The position numbers and the translations under genes were made by a program. Under the pieces are notes generated by a model. The model made no database searches and was not told the DNA's origin. It worked only from the letters and a program-made list of their open reading frames with translations. A stretch of DNA of 16,103 bases from Syntrophaceae bacterium UBA7544 (GTDB lineage Bacteria > Desulfobacterota > Syntrophia > Syntrophales > Smithellaceae), in contig DLME01000099.1 in the NCBI GenBank assembly GCA_002479215.1, positions 37,490 through 53,592 of the forward strand, in the 5' to 3' direction. Each line of letters begins with the position of its first letter. Within the stretch, counting starts at the first letter, position 1. Below are positions 1 to 8,007 of this stretch, in pieces.

Positions 1-1317
1 ATTGGTTTCTATCTGGCAATTTTTTTGGCTGTATTAATTATCGGCTCTCTTTGCTGGCTTTATTTTGCTGATTATCTGGAAAGAGAAAAACCGGCAATTA
101 CATTAAATCAGGAAATCATCGCCATCGGCAAGCAAAAGAACATCGGCATCACCTTTTCCGACCGAAAAAGTGGCCTTTCCAATTTAAAGGTAGAAATTGT
201 TCAGGATAACAAAAACCAAATCCTGGCCGACGATAATATTCCTTCCCGAGGAACCAAAGAAAAGGTTTTGCAGTTGACCATAGACACAGCCGCGCTCAAA
301 CTTCACGATGGTCCGGCAATGATCACTATTACGGCCAAAGATTTCGCCCTTTTTAAAAATCAAACGACTCTATCTATCGCGGTAAAAATCGATACCGTAC
401 CTCCGCAGATATCGATACTCAATCCGGCCAATTACATAAATCAGGGCGGTACAGGTTTCATTGCCTATCGGATTTCCAAACCCGCTTCCGTCAACGGTAT
501 CTATGTCAATGACTACTTTACTCCCGGCTATGCATTAATGATTGACAACAAGCCGACCTATGTTGCCTACTTTGCAGTGCCGCTGGACGCATCAAAAGCA
601 AAAACAAGTTTCACGATATTTGCCCAGGACGATGCTGGAAACGAAGCAAAGGCAGCGCTTCCCTGTGTAATTAGGGAAAAGACATTTCGCGTGGATAAAA
701 TGTCTTTGAATGAAAACTTTCTGCAGCAAAAAATGCCGGAATTTCAAACAGCGGTTCCCGCGCTGAAAGAGAAGACACTTCCCGAAGTCTTTATTTATGT
801 CAATTCTCAAATGCGCAATGATAATTTTCAGACAATTCAAACTATTTGCCAAAAATCAGTATCTCCAAGACTTTGGCGGGGCGCTTTCTTACGTATGCGC
901 AATGCCTCTACCATGTCTCTTTTTGGCGACAAGAGATATTATATGGCTGGCGGTAAAGTTGTTGCCGAATCTCTGCATATTGGAGTCGATCTAGCCTCCA
1001 GTGCTAACGCTGCTATTGAAGCGGCTAATAACGGAATTGTTGTTTTCACGGGAACTTTAGGCATTTACGGAAACACCGTTATTATCGATCATGGTTTAGG
1101 GCTATTCAGCCTGTATGGGCATTTATCTTACATTGAAACCGCCGTCGGCAAAAACGTGAAAAGGGAAGAACTAATCGGTCATTCCGGCTTATCGGGACTA
1201 GCGGGGGGAGACCATTTACATTTCAGCATTATTGTCGGCGGACAATTTGTTAATCCCCTGGAATGGTGGGATCCGCACTGGATCGAAGATAATATCAATA
1301 GAAAAATGCGCTTCTAA
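1..1317 (+). CDS. M23 (LytM-type) membrane-anchored zinc metallopeptidase, 5' partial
   Basis: Predicted peptidoglycan endopeptidase acting in the periplasm. The reading frame is open from base 1, so the true start lies upstream; the TTG at 25 sits inside the hydrophobic segment and is unlikely to be the start. The visible N-terminus is a membrane anchor (rich in I, F, L, A, V and W), followed by about 300 residues of probable periplasmic beta-rich sequence. The C-terminal M23 domain has the HxxxD zinc motif (HIGVD, about residue 318 counted from base 25), the conserved stretch IDHGLGLFSLYGHLS, and the HLH motif (397-399) with the usual following NPLEW. All zinc and catalytic positions look intact, which argues for an active enzyme rather than an EnvC-like activator. 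The stop at 1315-1317 lies one base from the stop of the convergent rapZ. The family call is firm; the substrate bond is not predictable. Confidence 0.9.
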   Translation: MGFYLAIFLAVLIIGSLCWLYFADYLEREKPAITLNQEIIAIGKQKNIGITFSDRKSGLSNLKVEIVQDNKNQILADDNIPSRGTKEKVLQLTIDTAALKLHDGPAMITITAKDFALFKNQTTLSIAVKIDTVPPQISILNPANYINQGGTGFIAYRISKPASVNGIYVNDYFTPGYALMIDNKPTYVAYFAVPLDASKAKTSFTIFAQDDAGNEAKAALPCVIREKTFRVDKMSLNENFLQQKMPEFQTAVPALKEKTLPEVFIYVNSQMRNDNFQTIQTICQKSVSPRLWRGAFLRMRNASTMSLFGDKRYYMAGGKVVAESLHIGVDLASSANAAIEAANNGIVVFTGTLGIYGNTVIIDHGLGLFSLYGHLSYIETAVGKNVKREELIGHSGLSGLAGGDHLHFSIIVGGQFVNPLEWWDPHWIEDNINRKMRF

Positions 1318-1318
1318 G

Positions 1319-2185
1319 TCAGCTTTTATTGATATCGCGATGATTTAAATTGACCATATACTTCATCGCGGAAAAGTAAGAACTCAATTCATTGGCCATA
1401 ACTACAGAGCGGTGTTTTCCGCCCGTGCAGCCCAGGGCAACATTTAAACGAGCTTTTCCTTCTTTTTCATATAGAGGAATCAATAAGGCCATTAAGTCCA
1501 ATATTTTTTTCAAAAATTCCTTGCTTTCTTTGTTTTTCAAAACATAGTCTTTCACGGCGGCATGGTGGCCGTCGAAGTTTTTTAAATTTTCAACAAAGTA
1601 AGGATTAGGCAAAAACCTTACGTCAAAAACAAGATCGGCATCGGCGGGCAATCCATAACGATAGCCGAAGGAAGTAACATTAACGACCATTTTATGATAC
1701 CCGGAAGATGGACGAAAATGCCTCTGTACTATATCTTTTAGTTGGTGAACGTTAATGGAAGTTGTATCGATAATTTCATCCGCCATTTGTTTCAATGATA
1801 ATAATTTTTCTCTCTCCAACAGGATGCCCTCCATGATGGGACCTTTTTCAGAAAGAGGATGAATACGTCTTGTTTCGCTAAACCGATGCAAAAGAGAATC
1901 GTCACTTGATTCGAGAAAGAGAATGTCGATTTTGTAACCCTTGTCTTTCAAGCGCGTAAATATTCGCGGGTACTTATCGAGGAAACTTCTTTCGCGCAGA
2001 TCCATGACCATTGCTACTCGATCTATTTCCGGTGATGAAAGAGTGGTTATATCAAGGAATTTCGGAAGCAGAACAACCGGCAGGTTATCCACACAGAAAA
2101 AACCGATATCTTCCAATGCCCGCAGGGCTGTACTTTTACCGGAACCGGAAAGGCCTGTGATAATTACAACTCGCAGATTTTTCAT
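1319..2185 (-). CDS. rapZ: RapZ-type nucleotide-binding protein
   Basis: 288 residues, the normal length for RapZ/YvcJ. The N-terminal P-loop GLSGSGKST is at residues 11-19. The C-terminal half carries the family hallmarks [18 protein letters not shown] (about 185-202) and [10 protein letters not shown] (about 252-261). In Escherichia coli, RapZ binds the GlmZ/GlmY small RNAs and controls glucosamine-6-phosphate synthase, tying cell-envelope precursor supply to sRNA decay; in other lineages the role is less clear and the sRNA partners may be absent. Here the ATG directly follows the TGA of the HprK-like gene (TGAATG), so the two are probably translationally coupled. It is the last gene of the minus-strand block and converges on the M23 peptidase gene with a one-base gap. 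Family call is very secure; the regulatory target in this organism is unknown. Confidence 0.96.
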   Translation of the reverse strand: MKNLRVVIITGLSGSGKSTALRALEDIGFFCVDNLPVVLLPKFLDITTLSSPEIDRVAMVMDLRERSFLDKYPRIFTRLKDKGYKIDILFLESSDDSLLHRFSETRRIHPLSEKGPIMEGILLEREKLLSLKQMADEIIDTTSINVHQLKDIVQRHFRPSSGYHKMVVNVTSFGYRYGLPADADLVFDVRFLPNPYFVENLKNFDGHHAAVKDYVLKNKESKEFLKKILDLMALLIPLYEKEGKARLNVALGCTGGKHRSVVMANELSSYFSAMKYMVNLNHRDINKS

Positions 2186-2647
2186 TCAACTGTCCTTTTT
2201 AAACTGCTGAATAACTTTTTTTAGCAGATTTTTATCTAAATAGCCAGAAGATGGAATTTTTACCTGTACACACGGTAATTTAGTTCCCAGGATTTCCATC
2301 TCTCTGCTATTTAAAGAGAATCGGGATACGCCGGCCTTTCTAACTTCTATAATTCCCGCAAGAGTTGTCTGCTTTTTAATTCTATTGGAATCTAATATTT
2401 TTTTTACAGGAACAATTCCTGTTTCTTTTGTATGCAACAGGTTTTTGATTTTCGTATGGCCGCTGGCAATCAATTTTCCCCTTTGCTTTCTTTTGATAAC
2501 AACAATATCATCGGCAATCCAGTAATTACCTTCTTTAACCAACACCAAGGCTGATGTTGTTTTTCCGATTCCACTGGCCCCTGTAATTAATATGCCTCTA
2601 CCCTGACATTCAAAAACAACGCCATGAAAATTCGCAATTTCTTGCAT
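2186..2647 (-). CDS. hprK: short HPr kinase/phosphorylase-like protein (catalytic domain only)
   Basis: 153 residues, about half of a firmicute HprK/P (about 310), and corresponding only to the C-terminal P-loop domain, as in alphaproteobacterial short HprK. The family HG pair is at residues 8-9, the P-loop GASGIGKTT at 23-31, and the ADD motif that follows in HprK at 45-47. The usual HprK signature (E-x-R-G-x-G) is not recognisable: the aligned stretch reads LHTKETGIV (71-79), so kinase or phosphorylase activity may be altered. Its substrate would be a serine on HPr or NPr, but neither is encoded in the window. The gene sits between the EIIA-Ntr gene (100-bp gap) and rapZ (no gap), as in other PTS-Ntr clusters. 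The start codon has only a weak, distant ribosome-binding site. Assignment to the HprK family is confident; activity is uncertain. Confidence 0.85.
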   Translation of the reverse strand: MQEIANFHGVVFECQGRGILITGASGIGKTTSALVLVKEGNYWIADDIVVIKRKQRGKLIASGHTKIKNLLHTKETGIVPVKKILDSNRIKKQTTLAGIIEVRKAGVSRFSLNSREMEILGTKLPCVQVKIPSSGYLDKNLLKKVIQQFKKDS

Positions 2648-2747
2648 TTTTTGGCTAACTAAACCTTTCTACAAGTTTTACAAACAATGCTCATTAAAAG
2701 CGGATAATTCCTAAGCGCTGTTATTATCTAAGGCGAAATATATCAGA

Positions 2748-3215
2748 TTAAAGGAGACAGGATTCATCCTGATCAATAATTATTTTATACAAGTCGCCTC
2801 GTGACTTTGCTTCCAATAGCTTTTTACGAAAATTAGGCGCTTTCAACATTTTGGAGATTTTAGCCAAAGCTTTTAAATGCTGACCGGCCGAATTTTCCGG
2901 TGCCAAAAGCAGGAAAAAAAGATGGACGGGCTTGCCGTCTATGGAATCAAAGGCAATGCCTTCGTTGCTGCGTCCGAAAGCGACAACAAGTTCTTCCAGG
3001 GTGGGTACTTTACCGTGAGGAATGGCAACACCGTCACCTATTCCCGTGGAACCAAGCTTTTCTCTCTGTTTTAAAACTTCTATAACCGCGGAAGAATCGA
3101 GTTTAAGTCCTCCCTGGATTATTGTATCAACCAACTCTTGCAAGACTTCGGTTTTGTTTTTAGCCGACAAGTTATCATTAATAAATCCACTATTGAAAAT
3201 CTGATCCAGCTGCAT
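2748..3215 (-). CDS. ptsN: PTS EIIA-Ntr (PtsN-like) regulatory protein
   Basis: 155 residues from the chosen start, a normal length for the EIIA-Ntr/fructose EIIA family. The phospho-accepting histidine is in GDGVAIPHGKV (His67). The conserved segment GKPVHLFFLLLAPENSAGQHLKAL follows the usual pattern for this family. PtsN is the end point of the nitrogen PTS (EI-Ntr to NPr to EIIA-Ntr); it transports no sugar and controls partners such as potassium channels and sensor kinases. An in-frame GTG lies at 3222-3224, but it falls inside the Shine-Dalgarno sequence GAGGTG (3222-3227); the ATG at 3213-3215 has a 6-base spacing from that site and is the better start. The upstream hpf stop codon overlaps the same ribosome-binding site, suggesting coupling. 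No EI or NPr gene is visible nearby. Confidence 0.93.
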   Translation of the reverse strand: MQLDQIFNSGFINDNLSAKNKTEVLQELVDTIIQGGLKLDSSAVIEVLKQREKLGSTGIGDGVAIPHGKVPTLEELVVAFGRSNEGIAFDSIDGKPVHLFFLLLAPENSAGQHLKALAKISKMLKAPNFRKKLLEAKSRGDLYKIIIDQDESCLL

Positions 3216-3221
3216 TTTACA

Positions 3222-3227
3222 CACCTC
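3222..3227 (-). promoter_or_regulatory. ribosome-binding site that sets the ptsN start
   Basis: On the minus strand the site reads GAGGTG, six bases before the ATG at 3213-3215. It includes the alternative in-frame GTG, which therefore cannot use it. The hpf stop codon (3226-3228) overlaps the site, so ribosomes ending hpf reach the ptsN start region. Confidence 0.7.
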
Positions 3228-3759
3228 AGCTGTTTGTCTCGATCAGGGTATAATTCCCATCATCGCGACGGTAGACCAAACTTACTTTTTCCGAAGAAGA
3301 ATCTCGATAGATTATAAAATGGGCGTTGGTTTCTTCTATTTCCATCACCGCTTCATCAAGCGACATTGGTTTTAATATTATTTTACGCGTTTCCGCAATT
3401 CTGTTTGTTGCTGATTCTTCGATTTCCGCTCTTTCATTTACTTTCTCCATGCCGCGGCGAATACTTTTAGGCTTATGTTCTCTGATTTTATCTTTTTGTT
3501 TTTTCAGTTGCTTTTCAATTTTTTCTATACAGTTATCAATGGCCAAATGCATGTCTTTGGCTTCTTCCTTCGCATTTACATTCCACCCATTGGCGCTCAG
3601 ATTTATTTCCACAAAATTCCTGAATTTTTCCATAGAAAGGATGATATGAGCTTCGGCTGGCGCATCTACATATTTATTTAACTTCCGAATTCTTTCTTCC
3701 GCGTAAACTTTTTGCCATTTCTCACCTTCACTGCTTCTGAAAGTCACCGAAATTTTCAT
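3226..3759 (-). CDS. hpf: long-form ribosome hibernation promoting factor HPF
   Basis: 177 residues, the long HPF form. An N-terminal S30AE/YfiA-type domain (about residues 1-100) binds the 30S decoding centre; a charged linker (about 100-125) leads to a C-terminal domain (about 126-177, KPMSLDEAVMEIEETNAHF onward) that in other bacteria dimerises ribosomes into inactive 100S particles. The ATG is preceded by a strong Shine-Dalgarno run (GGAGGGAGGA, 3766-3776 region on the minus strand). It lies 156 bp after rpoN, with a candidate sigma-70-like promoter in the gap, and just before ptsN, the classic rpoN-hpf-ptsN order. Long HPF is common outside the gammaproteobacteria, where short HPF plus RMF is used instead. 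The call is secure. Confidence 0.95.
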   Translation of the reverse strand: MKISVTFRSSEGEKWQKVYAEERIRKLNKYVDAPAEAHIILSMEKFRNFVEINLSANGWNVNAKEEAKDMHLAIDNCIEKIEKQLKKQKDKIREHKPKSIRRGMEKVNERAEIEESATNRIAETRKIILKPMSLDEAVMEIEETNAHFIIYRDSSSEKVSLVYRRDDGNYTLIETNS

Positions 3760-3839
3760 TATTTTTCCTCCCTCCTTCTACTCATCTCCCCGGCATTACA
3801 TTACGAAAGCTTAACACCGGCATGACAATAAAGGCCAGT

Positions 3840-3868
3840 CATATATTGATGTAAAAGCCAGAAGTCAA
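3840..3868 (-). promoter_or_regulatory. candidate sigma-70-type promoter for hpf-ptsN-hprK-rapZ
   Basis: In the rpoN-hpf gap the minus strand has TTGACT (3863-3868), a 17-base spacer and TATATG (3840-3845), five of six and four of six matches to the standard boxes. The start of transcription would fall about 75 bases before the hpf ATG. No GG-N10-GC sigma-54 pattern was found in the same gap. Confidence 0.45.
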
Positions 3869-3915
3869 TTGTTTTTTTATTTTTTCTTTTATAAAAATAA
3901 TTACTTATAATAATT

Positions 3916-5394
3916 CTAAAAATATTTTTTCCTTTTCGAAGAAGGTAAAATACCCATCATCTCCCTGTACTTAGCGACAGTGCGGCGGGCGATATCGATG
4001 CCGTTTTCTTTCAGCAAATCCACTATTTCGCAATCACTATATGGTTTTTTGGGCTTTTCTTTGCCAATTATCTTCTTAATTTCTTCTTTAACGCTTTTCG
4101 AGGCAATATTTTCCCCGGATACTCTTTGAATGGAACTGCCGAAGAAGTACTTCATTTCAAAGATTCCCCGAGGCGTATGCATGTATTTATTAGTCACTAC
4201 GCGGCTAATAGTGGATTCGTGCATTTCCACATCATCGGCAATATCACGCAACACCAGCGGTTTGAGAAAATTGATGCCCTTGTCAAAAAAATCTCTTTGA
4301 TATTTAACGATGCTTTCCGCTACCTTATAGATTGTTTTTTGCCGCTGTTGGATGCTTTTAATCAACCACGTGGCCGACTGCACCTTTTCTCGGATATATT
4401 TTTTCCCGTTTTCTTCCTCATTGTGGCCATGAGAGCCAAGTCCGGCCATAATTTCGCGGTAAAAATTACTAATGCGCAAATGAGGCAAACCATCATCATT
4501 AAGAATTATTTTATATTCATCTCCGGATTTGACAATATAAACATCGGGAATGATTGCTTGAATTTTTTCTTCGGAATAAACGCTGCCCGGGCGGGGGTCC
4601 ATACTGCTGATCAATAATACAGCCTTCTCCACTTCACGCAAAGGCACTTTTAATTTGCGGGCAATATGGACATAATTTTTCAGTTCCAAATCCTTAAGGC
4701 AGTCCCTAATAATAACTTCGACAAGCGGATTTTTTTTCACACCCGGCATTTGCGCTTGAATTAACAAACATTCCTGCAAACTGCGGGCGGCTATTCCGGG
4801 CGGATCAAATTCGTGAATCTTTTTCAGAACAGCTTCCACGAATTCTTCACTAATATTTTCCAGAAGGGCAATTTCCGGCACAGTCGCGCATAAATAACCA
4901 TTTTGGTCAAGATTGCCGATAATTTGGGTGCCAATACGCATTTCATCTTCAGTCAAAGGTGAAAGCTTCATTTGCCACATCAAATATTTTGTCAGCGATT
5001 GGCTTTCGGTAAGAACATTATCCCAGGAAGGCGCTTCCGTATCTCTGCGGCCATATGTTACCCCAACCGGTCCATAATCTTCCAGATAGTTATTCCAGTC
5101 AAATTCTGAGCGGCCGTCGCCTTCTCCGGTGAGTTCAACGGTACGTTCAACAGCTTTAGTTGTGTCTTCGCGTTCAATCGATTGAATATCTTCTTCGCTT
5201 TTGGCGTGAACTTCCTCATCATTTCCTTCATCCGGGGAAACTTCTTCCAAGAGGGGATTTTCTTCCATTTCCTGATTGATTGTATCGACAAGTTCCAATC
5301 TGGATAACTGCAACAATTTTATGGCCTGCTGCAGTTGCGGTGTCATAATTAACTGTTGGGAAAGTTTTAAACTCTGTTTTAACTCAAACGCCAT
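3916..5394 (-). CDS. rpoN: RNA polymerase sigma-54 factor
   Basis: 492 residues, full length for sigma-54. The glutamine- and leucine-rich region I (LKLSQQLIMTPQLQQAIKLL, near residue 10) contacts activators and core; it is followed by an acidic region II, the core-binding domain, a helix-turn-helix (MHESTISRVVTNKY) and the RpoN box ARRTVAKYRE (469-478) that reads the -24 promoter element. It directs transcription from -24/-12 promoters with bacterial enhancer-binding proteins. It follows lptB after a 27-bp gap, a widespread lptB-rpoN pairing. No obvious Shine-Dalgarno sequence precedes the ATG at 5392-5394, where the upstream bases are A/T-rich; translation may depend on coupling or on an open leader. 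The identification is certain. Confidence 0.98.
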   Translation of the reverse strand: MAFELKQSLKLSQQLIMTPQLQQAIKLLQLSRLELVDTINQEMEENPLLEEVSPDEGNDEEVHAKSEEDIQSIEREDTTKAVERTVELTGEGDGRSEFDWNNYLEDYGPVGVTYGRRDTEAPSWDNVLTESQSLTKYLMWQMKLSPLTEDEMRIGTQIIGNLDQNGYLCATVPEIALLENISEEFVEAVLKKIHEFDPPGIAARSLQECLLIQAQMPGVKKNPLVEVIIRDCLKDLELKNYVHIARKLKVPLREVEKAVLLISSMDPRPGSVYSEEKIQAIIPDVYIVKSGDEYKIILNDDGLPHLRISNFYREIMAGLGSHGHNEEENGKKYIREKVQSATWLIKSIQQRQKTIYKVAESIVKYQRDFFDKGINFLKPLVLRDIADDVEMHESTISRVVTNKYMHTPRGIFEMKYFFGSSIQRVSGENIASKSVKEEIKKIIGKEKPKKPYSDCEIVDLLKENGIDIARRTVAKYREMMGILPSSKRKKYF

Positions 5395-5421
5395 AAAAAA
5401 TAATCATAATTCACGGATTTT

Positions 5422-6144
5422 TTATAAATTGAAATTTTCCCCAAAATAGAATTTTCGGGCAAGTTCACTGTGAGCTATTTTTTCCGGTTCGCCTTCAACA
5501 AGTATCTCCCCTTCGTTGACAATATAAGCCCGATCACAACAGGCAAGTGTTTCGCGCACATTATGGTCGGAAACGATGATACCGATTCCTTTATTTTTTA
5601 ACTTTTGGATAATTTTTTGGATGTCGGCAACAGCGAGCGGATCAATGCCGGCAAAAGGTTCGTCCAGAAGGATATACTTGGGAGATGTAACCAATGCCCG
5701 CGTTATTTCCACCCTTCTTCTTTCGCCTCCGGACAGAGAATAGGCATAGTTTTTCGCCAAGGAGGTCAAATCAAGTTCTCCCAGAAGCTCCTGAAGTTTT
5801 TCCTTTCTCTCCTCCTCCTGCATATCAAGGGTTTCCAATATGGCCAAAATATTTTCTTCGACAGTAAGCTTGCGGAAAACAGATGGTTCCTGCGGCAGAT
5901 AATTTAAACCTTTGCGCGCCCTCTGATACATAGGATACAAGCTAATGTCTTCACCGTCTAAAAATATTTTCCCGCCATCCGGCTTAATCAAGCCGACTAT
6001 CATATAAAAAGTGGTTGTTTTCCCTGCGCCATTGGGGCCGAGTAAACCTACTACTTCACCCGGAGAAATCGATAAATCAATTCGATTGACTACTCTCCGC
6101 TTGTTATAAATTTTGGTTAGTCCTTCTGCCGATAATTTACTCAT
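5422..6144 (-). CDS. lptB: LPS export ABC transporter ATP-binding protein LptB
   Basis: 240 residues, typical for LptB. All ABC ATPase motifs are present: Walker A GPNGAGKTT (36-44), Q-loop Gln85, signature LSGGE (137-141), Walker B and catalytic glutamate ILLDEP (158-163) and the H-loop His194 in SDHNVRE. LptB is the cytoplasmic ATPase of LptB2FG, which extracts LPS from the inner membrane and pushes it along the LptC-LptA bridge. LptF and LptG are not in the window. The gene starts 20 bp after lptA and is followed by rpoN. It could be confused with branched-chain amino acid ATPases (LivF/LivG), but the neighbours settle the matter. Confidence 0.97.
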   Translation of the reverse strand: MSKLSAEGLTKIYNKRRVVNRIDLSISPGEVVGLLGPNGAGKTTTFYMIVGLIKPDGGKIFLDGEDISLYPMYQRARKGLNYLPQEPSVFRKLTVEENILAILETLDMQEEERKEKLQELLGELDLTSLAKNYAYSLSGGERRRVEITRALVTSPKYILLDEPFAGIDPLAVADIQKIIQKLKNKGIGIIVSDHNVRETLACCDRAYIVNEGEILVEGEPEKIAHSELARKFYFGENFNL

Positions 6145-6164
6145 AATTTTCCGTTGCTAAATAA

Positions 6165-6746
6165 TTACTGTTTATTTTTTTCCGTCTTTTTTTCTTGCGG
6201 ATAGATTACAGCCTTAACCCTCTCCTTATTCTCAGGACCACATACTTCGGCGCTGCCTCGTTTTTCATTGACGTAAACGATTACTCTGCATCCTTTTATA
6301 GTATTTTTCCCTTCACGTAGTAAGGCGTTGCCGGTCAAAATAATCTGACCGGTATCATTATAATATACTGCCTCATTACCGGTGGCGAGTCTTTCTCCCT
6401 GCGTTACCGAAACATTTCCTTTTGCTTCAATTTTGTCCAGATCACCCGTTCCTTCGATCTCCATCTTCCCGATTTTGTCTTTTTTAGCGGGATCTTTTTT
6501 ATAATATAAAAGCAGCTGGTCCGCTTTCAATACCCGGTCTCCCTGTTTGGCTACGGCGTTACCGGTAAACATTATCAGCTTCTTTTCATTAAAAGCTTCC
6601 AGGCGATCGGAAACTATTTCAATAGGTTCATTCTTTTTAATTATATCTGCTTTAACGATGCTATTATTATCCTGAGCATACAGACTGGCAGGCATCAGCA
6701 GGACAACAAATAAGACGACAAACAGATATATTTTCCTATCAATCAT
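6165..6746 (-). CDS. lptA: LPS transport periplasmic bridge protein LptA
   Basis: About 193 residues from the chosen ATG at 6744-6746. A signal peptide (residues 1-24, hydrophobic core LFVVLFVVLLMPASLYA) ends in an A-x-A-like site, LYA before QDN. The rest is an OstA/LptA beta-jellyroll domain with repeated strands such as VSDRLEAFNEKKLIMFTGNA and KGNVSVTQGERLATG, as expected for the oligomer that spans the periplasm between LptC and LptD. An in-frame TTG at 6756-6758 directly follows the lptC stop but has no ribosome-binding site, whereas the ATG has a weak GAGA about seven bases upstream. The C-terminus is lysine-rich. It lies between lptC and lptB, the standard order. Confidence 0.92.
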   Translation of the reverse strand: MIDRKIYLFVVLFVVLLMPASLYAQDNNSIVKADIIKKNEPIEIVSDRLEAFNEKKLIMFTGNAVAKQGDRVLKADQLLLYYKKDPAKKDKIGKMEIEGTGDLDKIEAKGNVSVTQGERLATGNEAVYYNDTGQIILTGNALLREGKNTIKGCRVIVYVNEKRGSAEVCGPENKERVKAVIYPQEKKTEKNKQ

Positions 6747-6758
6747 TTCATTTCTCAA

Positions 6759-7343
6759 CTATTTTATTTTTGCTTTTACCATGGAGGAAAGGTTTAATTG
6801 TCCTTTATTAATGAAGAGGGTAAGCCCCACACCTTTTATTTTTATGCGCTTATTTTCCATGGTTACCGGCGCGTCGGTAAAAAATTTCCTTTCGACATCA
6901 CTATAATTCAAATGATCAGTATAAAACTTGTCACCGGCATCGGACGTGATTACCACATTACCTTTTATTTCAACGTCCTTTTTATCCGTAACCATCTGGC
7001 CTTTATCCGCCGTCATTAAGAAAGATTTACCGTCAGGCATATTCAATTTTATTTGCACCCGGTCAAATAAAGCAAGATTTTGTTTTCTGTAATACGTGGC
7101 GGTATCGGCTTTCATTTCCCATTGGGAATTGCCTTCGCCTACTTCCGTATAAACGAAACCTTTAATTTGCAAATCGATTTGTTCCGGTAATGCTTTTAAC
7201 AAATCCATGGATCTGGTATTTTTAATTTTAAATATCACCGCGACAATAATCACCACGACCACACAGGCGATTACTATTGACGATATAATTATTGTTTTTT
7301 TATTTAATTTCATTTTTTGTCCAAACTCCATTCTCCCCTTCAT
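6759..7343 (-). CDS. lptC: LPS export system protein LptC
   Basis: 194 residues in the longest reading, with one strong N-terminal membrane segment (about 17-39, ending in FKIKN) and a periplasmic beta-rich domain related to LptA. Repeated strand pairs such as KGFVYTEVGEGNSQWEMKAD and VEIKGNVVITSDAG fit the LptC fold. LptC sits with LptB2FG and passes LPS to LptA. Three in-frame ATGs are possible (7341-7343, 7329-7331 and 7311-7313); the first has no clear ribosome-binding site, the second follows AAGGGGAGA too closely, and the third follows GGAG at 12 bases, so the start is uncertain by up to 10 residues. The sequence is poorly conserved in this family, but position before lptA and domain shape make the call good. 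Confidence 0.88.
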   Translation of the reverse strand: MKGRMEFGQKMKLNKKTIIISSIVIACVVVVIIVAVIFKIKNTRSMDLLKALPEQIDLQIKGFVYTEVGEGNSQWEMKADTATYYRKQNLALFDRVQIKLNMPDGKSFLMTADKGQMVTDKKDVEIKGNVVITSDAGDKFYTDHLNYSDVERKFFTDAPVTMENKRIKIKGVGLTLFINKGQLNLSSMVKAKIK

Positions 7344-7442
7344 TGGAAAACGTATTGTTTGTTATATCACTCAGGATGTCGCCTGTAAAGATATAAGGAT
7401 GATTAGCGGAAATACCGAAGAAATGCTGTTATCTTTTTATAT

Positions 7443-7471
7443 AAAATATTCTAATGTTAGTGCCTCTTCAA
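7443..7471 (-). promoter_or_regulatory. weak candidate promoter for lptC-lptA-lptB-rpoN
   Basis: The 124-bp gap between kdsC and lptC is the widest break in the LPS part of the block. On the minus strand TTGAAG (7466-7471, overlapping the kdsC stop), a 17-base spacer and TATTTT (7443-7448) give about four of six matches in each box. The surrounding sequence is A/T-rich, so chance matches are likely. Confidence 0.25.
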
Positions 7472-8007
7472 TCATGTTGGGCAAACTCATACTTGGCGGC
7501 GATTTCCGCCCATTTGCCCTGGGCTTGCAAAATCATCTCACAAATCTCGCGCACCGCGCCATGTCCGCCCCTGTTGTTCGTTATATAGTCAACCGATTTT
7601 TTCACGACATCGAGGGCGTCAGCCACCGCCGCGGAAAATCCTACCCGTCTTAATACCGGTATATCCACTATGTCGTCGCCTAAAAAGGCCACTGCGGTTG
7701 CCGGCAAATTGTGTTTTAGTAAAATTTTTTCGAAGACATCCTTTTTATTTAACGCTCCCTGGTAAACTTCTTTAATTTCTAAGTCGCGCGCCCGATGCTG
7801 GACAACTTCCGATTCCCGCCCTGTCAACAACGCCACTTTAACTCCATAACGCTGGATTATCTTCAAGCCATGTCCGTCACGGACATCAAAATTCTTCATT
7901 TCGCGTCCGTCATCATCCATTATTATCCGGCCGTCAGTCATGACGCCGTCCACATCCAAAATAAGCAGTTTTATGTCTTTGAGCTTTTCTTTAATATTTT
8001 TTTTCAT
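7468..8007 (-). CDS. kdsC: 3-deoxy-D-manno-octulosonate 8-phosphate phosphatase KdsC
   Basis: 179 residues, a typical KdsC of the HAD superfamily (C0 type, no cap domain, works as a tetramer). Motif I is DVDGVMTDG (18-26, nucleophile Asp18 and acid/base Asp20), motif II is LTGRES (61-66), the motif III lysine is near residue 89, and motif IV is GDD (110-112). It removes phosphate from Kdo-8-phosphate to give Kdo for LPS inner core. Its start overlaps the end of kdsA by 17 bp, so the two consecutive enzymes of the pathway are translationally coupled. The next step, KdsB, and the first, KdsD, are not seen here. The call is secure. Confidence 0.95.
   Translation of the reverse strand: MKKNIKEKLKDIKLLILDVDGVMTDGRIIMDDDGREMKNFDVRDGHGLKIIQRYGVKVALLTGRESEVVQHRARDLEIKEVYQGALNKKDVFEKILLKHNLPATAVAFLGDDIVDIPVLRRVGFSAAVADALDVVKKSVDYITNNRGGHGAVREICEMILQAQGKWAEIAAKYEFAQHD

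Noticed and set aside
3781..3830. Terminator from the two CCGGCAT copies in the rpoN-hpf gap
   Set aside because: They are direct, not inverted, repeats; only a 4-base CCGG pairing is possible and no T-run follows in the minus-strand direction.
4126..4617. 163-residue open frame on the plus strand within rpoN
   Set aside because: It is antisense to the conserved core-binding region of rpoN and shows no recognisable domain; a frame shadow.
7207..7653. 148-residue open frame spanning the kdsC-lptC gap on the plus strand
   Set aside because: Antisense to lptC and kdsC ends; its hydrophobic start is the reverse complement of the lptC membrane segment.
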